From Brachybacterium ginsengisoli (GTDB lineage: Bacteria; Actinomycetota; Actinomycetes; Actinomycetales; Dermabacteraceae), in NCBI RefSeq assembly GCF_002407065.1, contig NZ_CP023564.1, positions 3,162,001 to 3,226,000 of the forward strand: a stretch of 64,000 nucleotides of DNA, in the 5' to 3' direction. The notes beneath the pieces were generated by a model. That model was not told the DNA's origin. It ran no database searches and saw only the letters and a list, made by a program, of their open reading frames with translations. Each line of letters begins with the position of its first letter. Within the stretch, counting starts at the first letter, position 1. The position numbers were made by a program, and so were the translations under genes. Shown here in pieces: positions 17,246 through 25,922 of the stretch.

Positions 17246-19075
17246 ATGACCCCTCACGATTCCGCGACGCATCACGATCAGACGTCCTTCGGCCAGATCC
17301 CTGATCAGACGTCCTTCGGCCAGATCCCTCCCGAGATCGGTCGGCGCGGCGTCGGCCGCCGCGGCCTGCTGCTGGGCCTCGGAACGCTGCCCGCCGCGCT
17401 GGCGCTGGCGAACTGCACCGGCGGCACCGGCGGAGGCACCGGCGACGTGGAGACCGTCGAGTACGAGCAGGGCTCCTCAGCACTGAAGGTCGAGCTGGGG
17501 CCGGAGCTCGAGGGGGTGCCGTATCCGGAGGGCTATGTGGGCCCCCGCGCCCGTGAGCTCGAGCCCTTCGGCGACGGCTCCACCGCGTTCACGGTGCTGA
17601 CCCGCAGCGAGGCCAAGCTGAAGCTCGCCACCAACGAGCACTCGCAGTACCTCGAGGAGAAGACGGGCGTCCGCGTCGAGTACTCCACCGTCCCCCAGGG
17701 CGAGGAGGGCGCACCCAAGGTCAATGCCATCATCTCCAGCGGCGACCTCCCGGACGCGTTCATGCTGGGGCCGGAGTGGATGGGCGGATTCACGAAGGCA
17801 CAGCTCTATGCCTACGGCGAGCAGGGTCTCTTCCAGCCGCTGGACAAGCTCATCGACGAGTACGCGCCGGAGCTGCAGCAGCTCTTCGAGCAGAACCCGG
17901 ACCTCCGCGCCGCGTGGACCGCACCGAACGGGGCGATGTACGCGATCCCGGCCGTGAACCAGTGCTACCACTGCGCCTCCTCGGACACCCGCACCTGGGT
18001 GCATGCCCCGTCGCTGGAGGCGGCCGGCTGGTCCGAGCATCCCAAGACCCTCGACGAGTTCGAGCAGATGCTGCGCGACATGAAGGAGAAGGATCCCGAG
18101 ATCCGCCCCATCAGCGGCACCTCCACGATGCCGCCCTTCGGCCTGATCGCCGCGGCCTTCATGGACTTCGGCATCCAGCGCATCCGTCGCGACGGCAAGA
18201 CCATCGTCTACACGCCGCTGGACGACTCGTTCCGCAAGGTGCTCGAGGTGGTCGCCCGCCTCACGGCCGATGGACTGATCGACCGCAACACCTTCACGCA
18301 GAACGAGGACCAGCTCAAGCGCCTCACGATGAACAAGGGCAAGTCCCTGGTGGGCGTCACCCAGGCGCCGCACCACTGGGCGATCGCGGACATCGACTTC
18401 GGGAACGGGAACGACCGCTGGACGGAGTTCGTGCCGCTGACGCCCTTCGCCGGGCCCGATGGGCAGGCGCCGATCGTGCCCTGGAACGAGTCCCACGGTG
18501 ACGCCGTCGGCCTGGTCATCTCGAGCACCTGCGAGGATCCCACCACCCTCGTGCGCTGGGCGGACGCCCAGCTGGGGCTGTTGCCCTCGCTCGAGCGCGG
18601 GCTGGGCACCCAGGGCCTGTACTGGGACTGGGCCGATGGCAAGCAGCTCGGCATCGACGGGCGTGCAGCGCTGTACGCGAAGCTCCCCGAGGAGGAGAAC
18701 AAGCCCGACAACGTCTCCTGGCCCGAGTTCAGCCCGCACAACTCGAGCCTCGATGTGCGTCATGGCGAGGCCGTCAACGAGGACACCTCGATCGAGCCGG
18801 CGCTGTTCCGCGCCGGGCAGCTCTACGAGCCCTTCCGCTCCCCCCTCGAGAGCGTCTATGCGAGCCCGTTCTTCTCCACCGAGCAGTCCGCGGAGATCGG
18901 TGAGCTGCGCACCAACCTCGACACCACCTACGCCCAGCTCACCACGCAGATGGCGATGGGCGACCTCGATCCGACCGATGACTCCCACTGGGAGCAGTAC
19001 GTCGCGGCGTTCACCAACGCCGGAGTCGAGCGCTACCTCGAGGTGCTCACGGAAGCCGACGCCGCACGCAGCTGA
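17246..19075 (+). CDS. ABC oligosaccharide-binding lipoprotein (LplA-like), copy 1
   Basis: A 609-residue extracellular binding protein. A long N-terminal region precedes the twin-arginine segment GVGRRGLLLGLGTLPAAL and lipobox LANC (about residue 54-57). The mature part resembles large LplA/LipO-type binding proteins that deliver oligosaccharides to LplB/LplC permeases (motifs PDAFMLGPEWMGGF, AVNQCYHC). A 27-base tandem duplication makes DQTSFGQIP appear twice near residues 11-28, absent from copy 2. No permease gene adjoins it; the nearest LplB/LplC pair is at 36355-38243. It is followed by a strong hairpin and then copy 2. Confidence 0.88.
   Translation: MTPHDSATHHDQTSFGQIPDQTSFGQIPPEIGRRGVGRRGLLLGLGTLPAALALANCTGGTGGGTGDVETVEYEQGSSALKVELGPELEGVPYPEGYVGPRARELEPFGDGSTAFTVLTRSEAKLKLATNEHSQYLEEKTGVRVEYSTVPQGEEGAPKVNAIISSGDLPDAFMLGPEWMGGFTKAQLYAYGEQGLFQPLDKLIDEYAPELQQLFEQNPDLRAAWTAPNGAMYAIPAVNQCYHCASSDTRTWVHAPSLEAAGWSEHPKTLDEFEQMLRDMKEKDPEIRPISGTSTMPPFGLIAAAFMDFGIQRIRRDGKTIVYTPLDDSFRKVLEVVARLTADGLIDRNTFTQNEDQLKRLTMNKGKSLVGVTQAPHHWAIADIDFGNGNDRWTEFVPLTPFAGPDGQAPIVPWNESHGDAVGLVISSTCEDPTTLVRWADAQLGLLPSLERGLGTQGLYWDWADGKQLGIDGRAALYAKLPEEENKPDNVSWPEFSPHNSSLDVRHGEAVNEDTSIEPALFRAGQLYEPFRSPLESVYASPFFSTEQSAEIGELRTNLDTTYAQLTTQMAMGDLDPTDDSHWEQYVAAFTNAGVERYLEVLTEADAARS
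17276..17329 (+). repeat. 27-bp in-frame tandem duplication in the signal region
   Basis: Two exact 27-base copies (17276-17302 and 17303-17329) add nine residues to the N-terminal region ahead of the Tat motif. The second binding-protein gene has a single, slightly changed unit. It is recent and in frame, so the protein should remain exportable. Confidence 0.85.
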
Positions 19076-19095
19076 GCGGCCCGGTCCTGCCGGAC

Positions 19096-19135
19096 GGACG
19101 CCGCCCCGGCCCCGAAAGGGACCGGGGCGGCGTCC
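19096..19135 (+). terminator. Hairpin terminator after binding-protein gene 1
   Basis: Two 18-base arms (19096-19113 and 19118-19135), nearly perfectly complementary and very GC-rich, enclose a GAAA tetraloop. There is no T-run, which is usual in high-GC actinomycetes. It isolates copy 1 from the copy 2 promoter. Confidence 0.7.
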
Positions 19136-19157
19136 AGTGCCCTCGACGCCCGCACGT

Positions 19158-19182
19158 AACGATTCGCGGGAATCGTTGACCG
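19158..19182 (+). promoter_or_regulatory. Perfect LacI-type operator at binding-protein gene 2
   Basis: AACGATTC-GCGG-GAATCGTT is a perfect 8-base inverted repeat with a 4-base centre (19158-19177). It overlaps the -35 TTGACC at 19176-19181, exactly as at copy 1. Confidence 0.65.
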
Positions 19183-19358
19183 GAACATCGGACCTATGCC
19201 ACTCTTGCGGCACTCCTCAGAGAAGAGGTGCACGGGAGGGGGTTCGCGCCCCGGCCCACCGAGGCGACCTCCGTCAGCCGTCATCGTCGATCGACGGGGC
19301 CCACTCTCGGGCAGCGACCCTCTGACGTCCTGCAGTCCACATCCCGTCAGGAGCTCTC
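19182..19358 (+). promoter_or_regulatory. Conserved 5' leader of binding-protein gene 2
   Basis: The leader matches that of copy 1 for almost its full length, including the ribosome site and the GC-rich pairing blocks. Differences are mostly single substitutions. Confidence 0.4.
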
Positions 19359-21161
19359 ATGTCCTCCCATGAATTCGCGATGCACCACGATCAGACGTCT
19401 CCCGGCCAGGTCCCTCCCGAGATCGGCCGGCGCGGCGTCCGCCGCCGCAGCCTGCTGCTGGGCCTGGGGACGCTGCCGGCCGCGCTGGCGCTGGCGAACT
19501 GCTCCGGCGGGTCCGGCGGTGGCGCCGGCGGCGTGGAGACGGTCGAGTACGAGCAGGGCTCCTCGTCGCTGAAGGTCGAGCTGGGACCGGAGCTCGAGGG
19601 GGTGCCGTATCCCGAGGGCTACGTGGGCCCCCGAGCACGCGAGATCGAGCCCTTCGGCGACGGCTCCACCGCGTTCACAGTGCTCACCCGCAGCGATACC
19701 GGCATGAAGCTCGCCACCAACGGCCATTCGAAGTACCTCGAGGAGCAGACGGGAGTCCACGTCGAGTACTCCACCGTCCCCCAGGGCGATGAGGGCACGC
19801 CGAAGGTCAACGCCATCATCTCCAGCGGTGACCTCCCGGACGCGTTCATGCTGGGCCCCGAGTGGATGGGCGGGTTCACCAAGGCCCAGCTCTATGCCTA
19901 CGGCGAGCAGGGTCTCTTCCAGCCGCTGGACAAGCTCATCGACGAGTACGCGCCGGAGCTGCAGCAGGCCTTCGAGGAGAACCCGGACCTCCGCGCCGCG
20001 TGGACCGCGCCGAACGGGGCGATGTACGCGATCCCGGCGGTGAACCAGTGCTATCACTGCAACTCGTCGGACACGCGGACCTGGGTGAACACCGCCACGA
20101 TGAAGGCGGCCGGCTGGTCCGAGCACCCCAAGACCCTCGACGAGTTCGAGCAGATGCTGCGGGACATGAAGGCATCGGATCCCGACCTGCTGCCGATGAG
20201 CGGCGACTCCTCGGTCCTCCCGTTCGGCCTGATCGCGGCCTCGTTCATGAACTTCGGCATCCAGCGCATCCGCCGAGACGGCAAGACCATCGTCTACACG
20301 CCGCTGGATGAGCAGTTCCGCAAGGTGCTCGAGGTGGTCGCCCGCTTCACCGCCGACGGGCTGATCGACCGGAACGCCTTCACGCAGACCAACGAACAGC
20401 TGAAGCGGCTGACGATGAACAAGGAGAAGTCCCGCGTGGGCGTCCTCCAGATGGGCAACCAGTGGGGGGTCGCAGACATCGACTTCGGCAACGGCAACGA
20501 GCGGTGGCGCGAGTTCGTCGCGCTGAGCGCCTTCGCCGGGCCCGAGGGCCAGAAGCCCATCATCCCCTGGGACGAGGGGCACAGCGATGCCGTGGGCCTG
20601 GTCATCTCGAGCACGTGCGAAGATCCCGCGACCATGGTGCGCTGGGCAGACGTGCAGCTGGGACTCCTGACCACCCTCCAGCGCGCCAGGGGGAACCTGG
20701 GTGAGCAGTGGGACTGGGCCGACGCGAAGCAGGTCGGGATCGACGGCCGTCCGGCGCTGTACACCATGCTCCCGGAGGACGGGGAGGGGCCCGAGAACCA
20801 GACGTGGCCCGAGTTCAGTCCCTACAACCTGAGCCTCGATGTGCGTCACGGCGAGGCCGTGAACGAGAAGACGTCTGTGGAGCCCGAGCTGTTCCGGTCC
20901 GGGAAGCTCTACGAGCCGTATCGCTCCCCGATCGAGAGCCTGTACCTGAATCCGTTCTTCTCCACCGAGCAGTCCGCGGAGATCGGCGAGCTGCGCACCA
21001 ACCTCGACACCACCTACGCCCAGCTCACCACGCAGATGGCGATGGGCGACCTCGATCCGACCGACGACTCCCACTGGGAGCAGTACGTCGCGGCGTTCAC
21101 CAACGCCGGGGTCGAGCGCTACCTCGAGGTGCTCACGGAGGCCGACGCGGCACGCAGCTGA
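19359..21161 (+). CDS. ABC oligosaccharide-binding lipoprotein (LplA-like), copy 2
   Basis: A 600-residue paralogue of the preceding gene, highly similar along its whole length and almost identical over the last 70 residues. The Tat motif is GVRRRSLLLGLGTLPAAL with lipobox LANC. Differences concentrate in the middle and C-terminal thirds (about residues 235-290 and 350-490), where ligand contacts are expected, suggesting changed or widened specificity. It has its own operator, promoter and leader and ends at a strong hairpin. Like copy 1 it has no adjacent permease genes. Confidence 0.88.
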   Translation: MSSHEFAMHHDQTSPGQVPPEIGRRGVRRRSLLLGLGTLPAALALANCSGGSGGGAGGVETVEYEQGSSSLKVELGPELEGVPYPEGYVGPRAREIEPFGDGSTAFTVLTRSDTGMKLATNGHSKYLEEQTGVHVEYSTVPQGDEGTPKVNAIISSGDLPDAFMLGPEWMGGFTKAQLYAYGEQGLFQPLDKLIDEYAPELQQAFEENPDLRAAWTAPNGAMYAIPAVNQCYHCNSSDTRTWVNTATMKAAGWSEHPKTLDEFEQMLRDMKASDPDLLPMSGDSSVLPFGLIAASFMNFGIQRIRRDGKTIVYTPLDEQFRKVLEVVARFTADGLIDRNAFTQTNEQLKRLTMNKEKSRVGVLQMGNQWGVADIDFGNGNERWREFVALSAFAGPEGQKPIIPWDEGHSDAVGLVISSTCEDPATMVRWADVQLGLLTTLQRARGNLGEQWDWADAKQVGIDGRPALYTMLPEDGEGPENQTWPEFSPYNLSLDVRHGEAVNEKTSVEPELFRSGKLYEPYRSPIESLYLNPFFSTEQSAEIGELRTNLDTTYAQLTTQMAMGDLDPTDDSHWEQYVAAFTNAGVERYLEVLTEADAARS

Positions 21162-21181
21162 GCGGCCCGAACGCACCGAAC

Positions 21182-21221
21182 GAGCGCCGCCCCGGTCCAA
21201 TCCAGGACCGGGGCGGCGCTC
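21182..21221. terminator. Strong bidirectional hairpin terminator
   Basis: Perfect 17-base GC-rich arms (21182-21198 and 21205-21221) with a 6-base loop lie between the convergent ends of binding-protein gene 2 and the GH29 gene. They can serve both transcripts. Confidence 0.75.
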
Positions 21222-21237
21222 GTCGTGCGCGGCGGGA

Positions 21238-22788
21238 TCAGCCGTGCAGGTGGTCGGTGCGCTCGGGCACCACCTCGGGCTCGAGGTGGATCTTCACGAC
21301 CGGGCCGATCGGGGAGTCGGCGGCGGGGCCGACGGTGACCTCCAGCGCGTTCTCGGTGCGCTCCACGCCGAGCGGTTCGCCGCCGCCGAGGAGCGAGACG
21401 GAGCGGATCTCCTGCGGGAGCAGCCGCAGGCCGGTGCCGAAGGAGCGGATGCGCAGCACGCCGTCCTCCGGGTGGGCGAGCGCGATCGCGTAGACGTAGT
21501 CGCCGGTGACGTCGTGGCGGGTGGTGAAGCGGAAGTCGGCGGCGGTGTGGTGCACCTCGGCGCCGTCCACGAAGGAGCCGGCCTGCGAGCGGGTGGGACC
21601 CTCCTCGGCGACGATCCACGGGCGGGTCCCGAAGATCGACTGCCCGTTCTCGGTGAGCCAGGCGCCGATGCTCTCGAGCATCTCCTGCTCCTCGGAGGCG
21701 ATCGTGCCGTCGGGCTTGGGGCCGATGTTCAGCAGCAGGTTGCCGTTCTTGGAGACGGTGTCCGCCAGCTCGATGATCAGCTCGCCGAGGGACTTGTACT
21801 CGTGGCCCTCCACCCAGCACCAGGAGGAGCGGGAGACGGAGGTGTCGTTCTGCCAGGGCACGGGGCGGATCCCGCCCATGGTGCCGCGCTCGATGTCGTA
21901 GACGGCGCTGCCCTCGGCGAAGGCCTCCCACTTGTAGTTGATGACCACCTCGCGCCCCCACTCGGCGGCGCGGTTGTAGTAGTAGGCGGCGAGACGGCGC
22001 AGGGACGGCTCGAAGGCGGGCTGCTCGATCCACCAGTCGAACCAGAGCACCTGGGGCCGGTAGCGGTCGATGATCTCGACGGTGCGCAGCAGCCAGTCCT
22101 CGAGGTGGCGCTCGTTCGGGGCGGTCTCCTCGCGCTGCGCGGGGCCGTAGAAGTCCTGGTAGGCGGGGTCCAGCACGTCGGAGTCGAAGCGGGCGCCGCC
22201 GTTCATGAAGAACCAGTGCTCGGCGCGGTGGGAGGAGGCGCCGCGGGTGATCGAGGCGTCGTCCGAGGCGGCCAGCAGCTCCCCCATCACGTCCCGGCGC
22301 GGGCCCATCTGGGCGGCGTTCCAGCGCGTGCGGTCGCTCTGATACATGGCGAAGCCGTCGTGGTGCTCGGCGACGGGCACCACGAATTGGGCGCCGGCGC
22401 GGCGGAACAGCGCGGCCCAGGCGGCGGGGTCGTAGTCCTCCATGGTGAAGGAGGGGATGAAGTCCTTGTAGCCGAACTCGGAGTGGGGCCCGTAGGTCTC
22501 CAGGTGGTGGGCGTGCTCGCGGCTGCCCTCGAGGTACATGGTGCGCGAGTACCACTCGCTGCTGAAGGCGGGCACCGAGTAGACGCCCCAGTGCAGGAAG
22601 ATCCCGAACTTCGCGTCCGCGTACCAGCGGGGCACCTCGTAGTCGCGCAGCGAGTCCCAGTCCGCGCTGAACGGGCCCTGCTCGATCACGGCGTCCACCT
22701 CCGCGAGGGCGGCGGTGTTGTCGGAGACGTCGACCGCGGGCGGGAGGGAGTCGGGGTCGAGCCGGGGAAGGCCGTGCGGTGCGGTCAT
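21238..22788 (-). CDS. GH29 alpha-L-fucosidase
   Basis: A 516-residue GH29 glycosidase with no signal peptide, so intracellular. The N-terminal barrel shows KFGIFLHWGVYSVP (about 60-73), VPVAEHHDGFAMY (137-149) and the nucleophile motif QVLWFDWW with Asp251. A C-terminal beta domain follows (about 430-516). It should release alpha-L-fucose or a related residue from imported oligosaccharides. The ATG at 22786-22788 follows a GGAAGAGG ribosome site. It is divergent from a LacI-family gene and next to the duplicated binding-protein genes, which share an operator word with its promoter, suggesting one fucosyl-oligosaccharide regulon. Confidence 0.9.
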   Translation of the reverse strand: MTAPHGLPRLDPDSLPPAVDVSDNTAALAEVDAVIEQGPFSADWDSLRDYEVPRWYADAKFGIFLHWGVYSVPAFSSEWYSRTMYLEGSREHAHHLETYGPHSEFGYKDFIPSFTMEDYDPAAWAALFRRAGAQFVVPVAEHHDGFAMYQSDRTRWNAAQMGPRRDVMGELLAASDDASITRGASSHRAEHWFFMNGGARFDSDVLDPAYQDFYGPAQREETAPNERHLEDWLLRTVEIIDRYRPQVLWFDWWIEQPAFEPSLRRLAAYYYNRAAEWGREVVINYKWEAFAEGSAVYDIERGTMGGIRPVPWQNDTSVSRSSWCWVEGHEYKSLGELIIELADTVSKNGNLLLNIGPKPDGTIASEEQEMLESIGAWLTENGQSIFGTRPWIVAEEGPTRSQAGSFVDGAEVHHTAADFRFTTRHDVTGDYVYAIALAHPEDGVLRIRSFGTGLRLLPQEIRSVSLLGGGEPLGVERTENALEVTVGPAADSPIGPVVKIHLEPEVVPERTDHLHG

Positions 22789-22871
22789 GGGTCCTCTTCC
22801 GTGGAGGTCGGTGCGTCAGTGCACTGCGCTCGACGGCGCTGCCGGGCCGACGAGGGCGCTCGCGCGCGGGG

Positions 22872-22920
22872 CGAATCGTTTCGCGGGTTTTACCGTAGGA
22901 TCGCCGGAGGTGCTCGTCAA
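22872..22920 (-). promoter_or_regulatory. Promoter and LacI-type operator of the fucosidase gene
   Basis: On the minus strand TTGACG (22920-22915), a 17-base spacer and TACGGT (22897-22892) form a good promoter. Directly downstream (22872-22890) lies a sequence with GCGAATCGTT and CCCGCGAA, words also found in the operators at 17044 and 19158. Binding there would block the fucosidase transcript and could affect the divergent LacI gene. Confidence 0.6.
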
Positions 22921-22944
22921 GCCCCACGGAGCAAGGGAGATCCG

Positions 22945-23931
22945 ATGACCTCGTACAAGGACATCCGGGCCGAGACGGGCCTGGCCCTCTCGACGATCTC
23001 GAAGCACTTCAACGGCCTCCCCATCCGGCCGGAGAACCGTGCGGCGATCGAGGCGGCCGCGGCCCGCCTGGACTACCGGCCCAACGTGCTCGCCTCCGGT
23101 CTGCGCTCGCAGCGCTCGCGCACCGTGGGCGTGCTGCTGCCCGTGCTCGACAACGGCTTCCACCTCGCGCTGATCGCGGGGGTCGAGGCGGCGCTGCGCC
23201 CGGCCGGGCTGAGCGTGATCGTCTCCTCGAGCCCGGACGCCGCCGTCGGGGCGGCGGAGCTGCTGCGCACCCGGCAGGTGGACGGCATCATCGCCGTCGC
23301 CTCGCCGCACGATCTGGAGGCGCTGCGGCGCGCGGCGCAGGAGATACCGGTGGTGCTCATCGACTGGGAGGCGGATGTCCCCGGCAGCGACGGCGTCTAC
23401 CTCGACAACCGCGAGGCCGGCCGGATCGCGGCCCGCCATCTGCTGGACCACGGCCATCGGGCCCTGGCGGTGGTGGGCGGGGACCGCAGCATCTCCACCA
23501 CGAACGACCGCACCGAGGGCTTCCTCGTCGAGGCGGCGGGCGCCGGGGCGGAGCTGGCCCCGGAGCTGGTGACCAGCGGCCCGCTCACGATCGAGCAGGG
23601 TCGGCGCGCGATGGGCGAGATCCTGCTGCAGCGTCGGCGGCCAACGGCGGTGTTCTCCTCGAACTACGAGCTGACCCTCGGGGCCGTGATCGCGATGAAC
23701 GACTCGGGTCTGCGGATCGGGGAGGACATCTCGCTGGTGGGCTTCGACGCGACGGATCTGGCGCGCGCCACCCAGCCCACGCTCACCCTCATCGAGCAGC
23801 CGGAGCACGAGATCGCGGCCCAGGCCGCCGCGCGGATCCGGGCGCGCCTCGAAGGCGGTCCGAGCTCGCGCCCGGAGCGGGTGGTGCTCGCGCCGCGCCT
23901 GGTCACGGGTGGTTCGGTGCGTCGGCGGTAG
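22945..23931 (+). CDS. LacI-family transcriptional repressor
   Basis: A 328-residue regulator. The N-terminal helix-turn-helix and hinge (about 1-58: YKDIRAETGLALSTISKHFN, VLASGLRSQRSRTVGVLLP) are followed by a type I periplasmic-binding-like sugar domain to the end. The ATG at 22945 follows AAGGGAGA. It is divergent from the GH29 gene. Operator-like sequences recur before that gene and before both duplicated binding-protein genes, making it the likely repressor of a fucosyl-oligosaccharide uptake and hydrolysis set. The first helix begins unusually with MTSYKDIRAETG rather than the common TxxDVA form. Confidence 0.9.
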   Translation: MTSYKDIRAETGLALSTISKHFNGLPIRPENRAAIEAAAARLDYRPNVLASGLRSQRSRTVGVLLPVLDNGFHLALIAGVEAALRPAGLSVIVSSSPDAAVGAAELLRTRQVDGIIAVASPHDLEALRRAAQEIPVVLIDWEADVPGSDGVYLDNREAGRIAARHLLDHGHRALAVVGGDRSISTTNDRTEGFLVEAAGAGAELAPELVTSGPLTIEQGRRAMGEILLQRRRPTAVFSSNYELTLGAVIAMNDSGLRIGEDISLVGFDATDLARATQPTLTLIEQPEHEIAAQAAARIRARLEGGPSSRPERVVLAPRLVTGGSVRRR

Positions 23932-23979
23932 TCCTCTGCGGGGTCTCGGCGGGCGCAACCCTCATGGTGCGGGCACCTC

Positions 23980-24008
23980 TGGACAGCGCTATCCCGGCGT
24001 CCTATGCT
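23980..24008 (+). promoter_or_regulatory. Promoter of the 24058 binding-protein gene
   Basis: TGGACA (23980-23985), a 17-base spacer and TATGCT (24003-24008) give one of the clearest sigma-70-type promoters in the window, about 50 bases before the ATG. Confidence 0.65.
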
Positions 24009-24057
24009 CGCCTCCACCCCGCAGTTCCTACGGTCAACGACGAACGAAGGATCCTCC

Positions 24058-25476
24058 ATGCACACCCTGCACCAGCACCCCGCGCCCTCCGCCTTCCGCG
24101 CGGCCCCTGCGCCGCTCACGTGCCGCACCTCCCCCGCCCCCGGCAGCTCCGGGATCTGGCTGCGCGCCGCGGGCGCCGGCAGCCGCCCCCGCTCCCAGCG
24201 CGGGTTCCACCGCCGCACGGTGCTCGCCGGCGGGCTCGCCTCCTCGCTGCTGCTGGCGGCCTGCGGGCCCTCCGCCGGCGGGGCCTCGACCTCGAACGAG
24301 GTCAGCTTCACCTTCTGGGGTCCGAGCTTCTACCAGGAGTTCACCGCCGAGATGGTGGAGGCGTTCCATGCCGCGAAGCCCGAGGTCGAGGTGGCGCTGC
24401 AGCCCTCGGAGTGGGACGGCTACTGGGACCGGCTCGCCACGCAGGTCGCCGGCGGCACTCCCCCGGACGTCATCAACATGGACGGCAAGTTCATCGCCGA
24501 GTACTCCGGCCGCGGCGTGCTCGCCGACCTCGAGTCCCTGCCGGGCCTGGACCTCTCCGGGATCGACGGCGCGGATCTGGACGCGGGCCGGGTGGACGGC
24601 GTGCTCACCGGCCTCTCCACCGGCTCGAACGCCTGGGTGGTGGTCGTGAACCCGGCTCTGTTCGAGAAGGCCGGGGTGGAGATGCCCGATGACACCACCT
24701 GGACCTGGGACGACTTCCGCGACATCGCCCAGCGCATCGCCGACTCCGGGGTCGCCACCGGCGTGAGCGGCGGCGCGAGCTACGCGGACCTGACGATCTT
24801 CCTGCGCCAGAAGGGCGAGGACCTCTGGGCGGCCGACGGGATGGGCTGCGCCGCCGAGTCCCTGGCCGAGTGGTACCAGCTCTACCTCGACCTGCAGGAG
24901 TCCGGGGCCACCCTCGGGGCCGACGCCGCCGTCGAGGACGGCTCCGTCACGATCGAGCAGACGGCGTTCTCCACCGGGCGCTCCGCGATGAGCTGGACGT
25001 GGACGAACCAGCTGCAGTCCGTGCGCGACGCCGCCGGCACGCAGGACATCGTCATGCTGCGCCCGCCGTCCTTCGCGGGCAGCGCGAGCGAGAACGGGCT
25101 GTTCAAGAAGGCGACGATGTACTGGTCGATCGCGAAGGCGTCGAAGAATGCCGAGAAGGCCGCCGCGCTCGTGGACTTCCTGGTGAGCGACCCCGGCGCC
25201 CAGAAGATCCAGCTGCTGAACCGCGGCGTCCCCTCGAGCGCCGCGGCGATCGAGGCGATGGGCGATGCCCTGACCGACACCGATCAGGAGGTGGTCGAGT
25301 TCCTCACCGCGATCACCCCCGAGCTGGGCTCCGCGCCGGCCGTGCAGCCCATGGGCACCGCCGACTCGCAGGACACCTTCACCCGCCTGCTCTCCGACGT
25401 GCGCTTCAAGCGGGTGACCCCGGCCGAGGCGGCGGAGCAGACGCTCACCGAGGTGAACGGGATGGTCACCGGGTGA
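24058..25476 (+). CDS. ABC sugar-binding lipoprotein, orphan
   Basis: A 472-residue family 1 binding protein. The start at 24058 is chosen because GAAGGA precedes it and the upstream in-frame ATG (24004) sits inside the promoter. An unusually long, Pro/Ala/Arg-rich N-terminal region (about 60 residues) comes before the Tat segment FHRRTVLAGGLASSLLLAAC. The mature protein has the usual features (FTFWGPSFYQEF, GTPPDVINMDG, LFKKATMYWSIAKAS). It has its own promoter and no permease or enzyme gene beside it, so it must use permeases encoded elsewhere. Confidence 0.87.
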   Translation: MHTLHQHPAPSAFRAAPAPLTCRTSPAPGSSGIWLRAAGAGSRPRSQRGFHRRTVLAGGLASSLLLAACGPSAGGASTSNEVSFTFWGPSFYQEFTAEMVEAFHAAKPEVEVALQPSEWDGYWDRLATQVAGGTPPDVINMDGKFIAEYSGRGVLADLESLPGLDLSGIDGADLDAGRVDGVLTGLSTGSNAWVVVVNPALFEKAGVEMPDDTTWTWDDFRDIAQRIADSGVATGVSGGASYADLTIFLRQKGEDLWAADGMGCAAESLAEWYQLYLDLQESGATLGADAAVEDGSVTIEQTAFSTGRSAMSWTWTNQLQSVRDAAGTQDIVMLRPPSFAGSASENGLFKKATMYWSIAKASKNAEKAAALVDFLVSDPGAQKIQLLNRGVPSSAAAIEAMGDALTDTDQEVVEFLTAITPELGSAPAVQPMGTADSQDTFTRLLSDVRFKRVTPAEAAEQTLTEVNGMVTG

Positions 25477-25495
25477 GGTGAGGGGGCGCGCACGG

Positions 25496-25501
25496 TACGG
25501 T
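25496..25501 (+). promoter_or_regulatory. Candidate leaderless -10 box for the 93-residue membrane protein
   Basis: TACGGT ends 8 bases before the ATG at 25510 and no ribosome site is seen. Confidence 0.3.
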
Positions 25502-25509
25502 CGATCACC

Positions 25510-25791
25510 ATGTGGCTCCTCCCCGCTCTGCTGGCCGTCGGCGTCGTGCTCGGATTCCTCGTTCGGCTCGCCACGCGTCCGATCCGCACGCTGGTGAACA
25601 CGGTACGCGTGCTGCTGTTCCTGCTCGGCGTGCTCCTGGTGGCCACCTACTTCCTGGTCGGCTCGGAGGTTCCCGCGGAGAGCAGGCAGGAGCTCCTCCC
25701 CTACATCGTCGCGGTGTTCGGCGCCTGGGCGCTCACCTTCCTCATCCCGGGCGTGATCGGACTCCTTCTGAGGTCACGGGACCGCGAATAG
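25510..25791 (+). CDS. Small membrane protein, unknown function
   Basis: A 93-residue protein with three hydrophobic segments (about 3-18, 32-50 and 65-88), a basic loop after the first (RLATRPIRTLVNT) and a charged C-terminus (LLRSRDRE). It looks like a real coding region by codon pattern and by its composition. No family recognised. It lies 33 bases after the orphan binding-protein gene but has its own possible promoter. Confidence 0.6.
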   Translation: MWLLPALLAVGVVLGFLVRLATRPIRTLVNTVRVLLFLLGVLLVATYFLVGSEVPAESRQELLPYIVAVFGAWALTFLIPGVIGLLLRSRDRE

Positions 25792-25922
25792 CGGAGCACC
25801 CCCGGCCCTGCCCGCGCAGCAGTTCACGCCGCGTTCACTGCCGGTCGCCTCGCGCGTCATGCAGGTCCGATGGAATGGGCGACCCGTTACGAGTCCCCTC
25901 CCCACCCCTCCTGGAGCGCATC

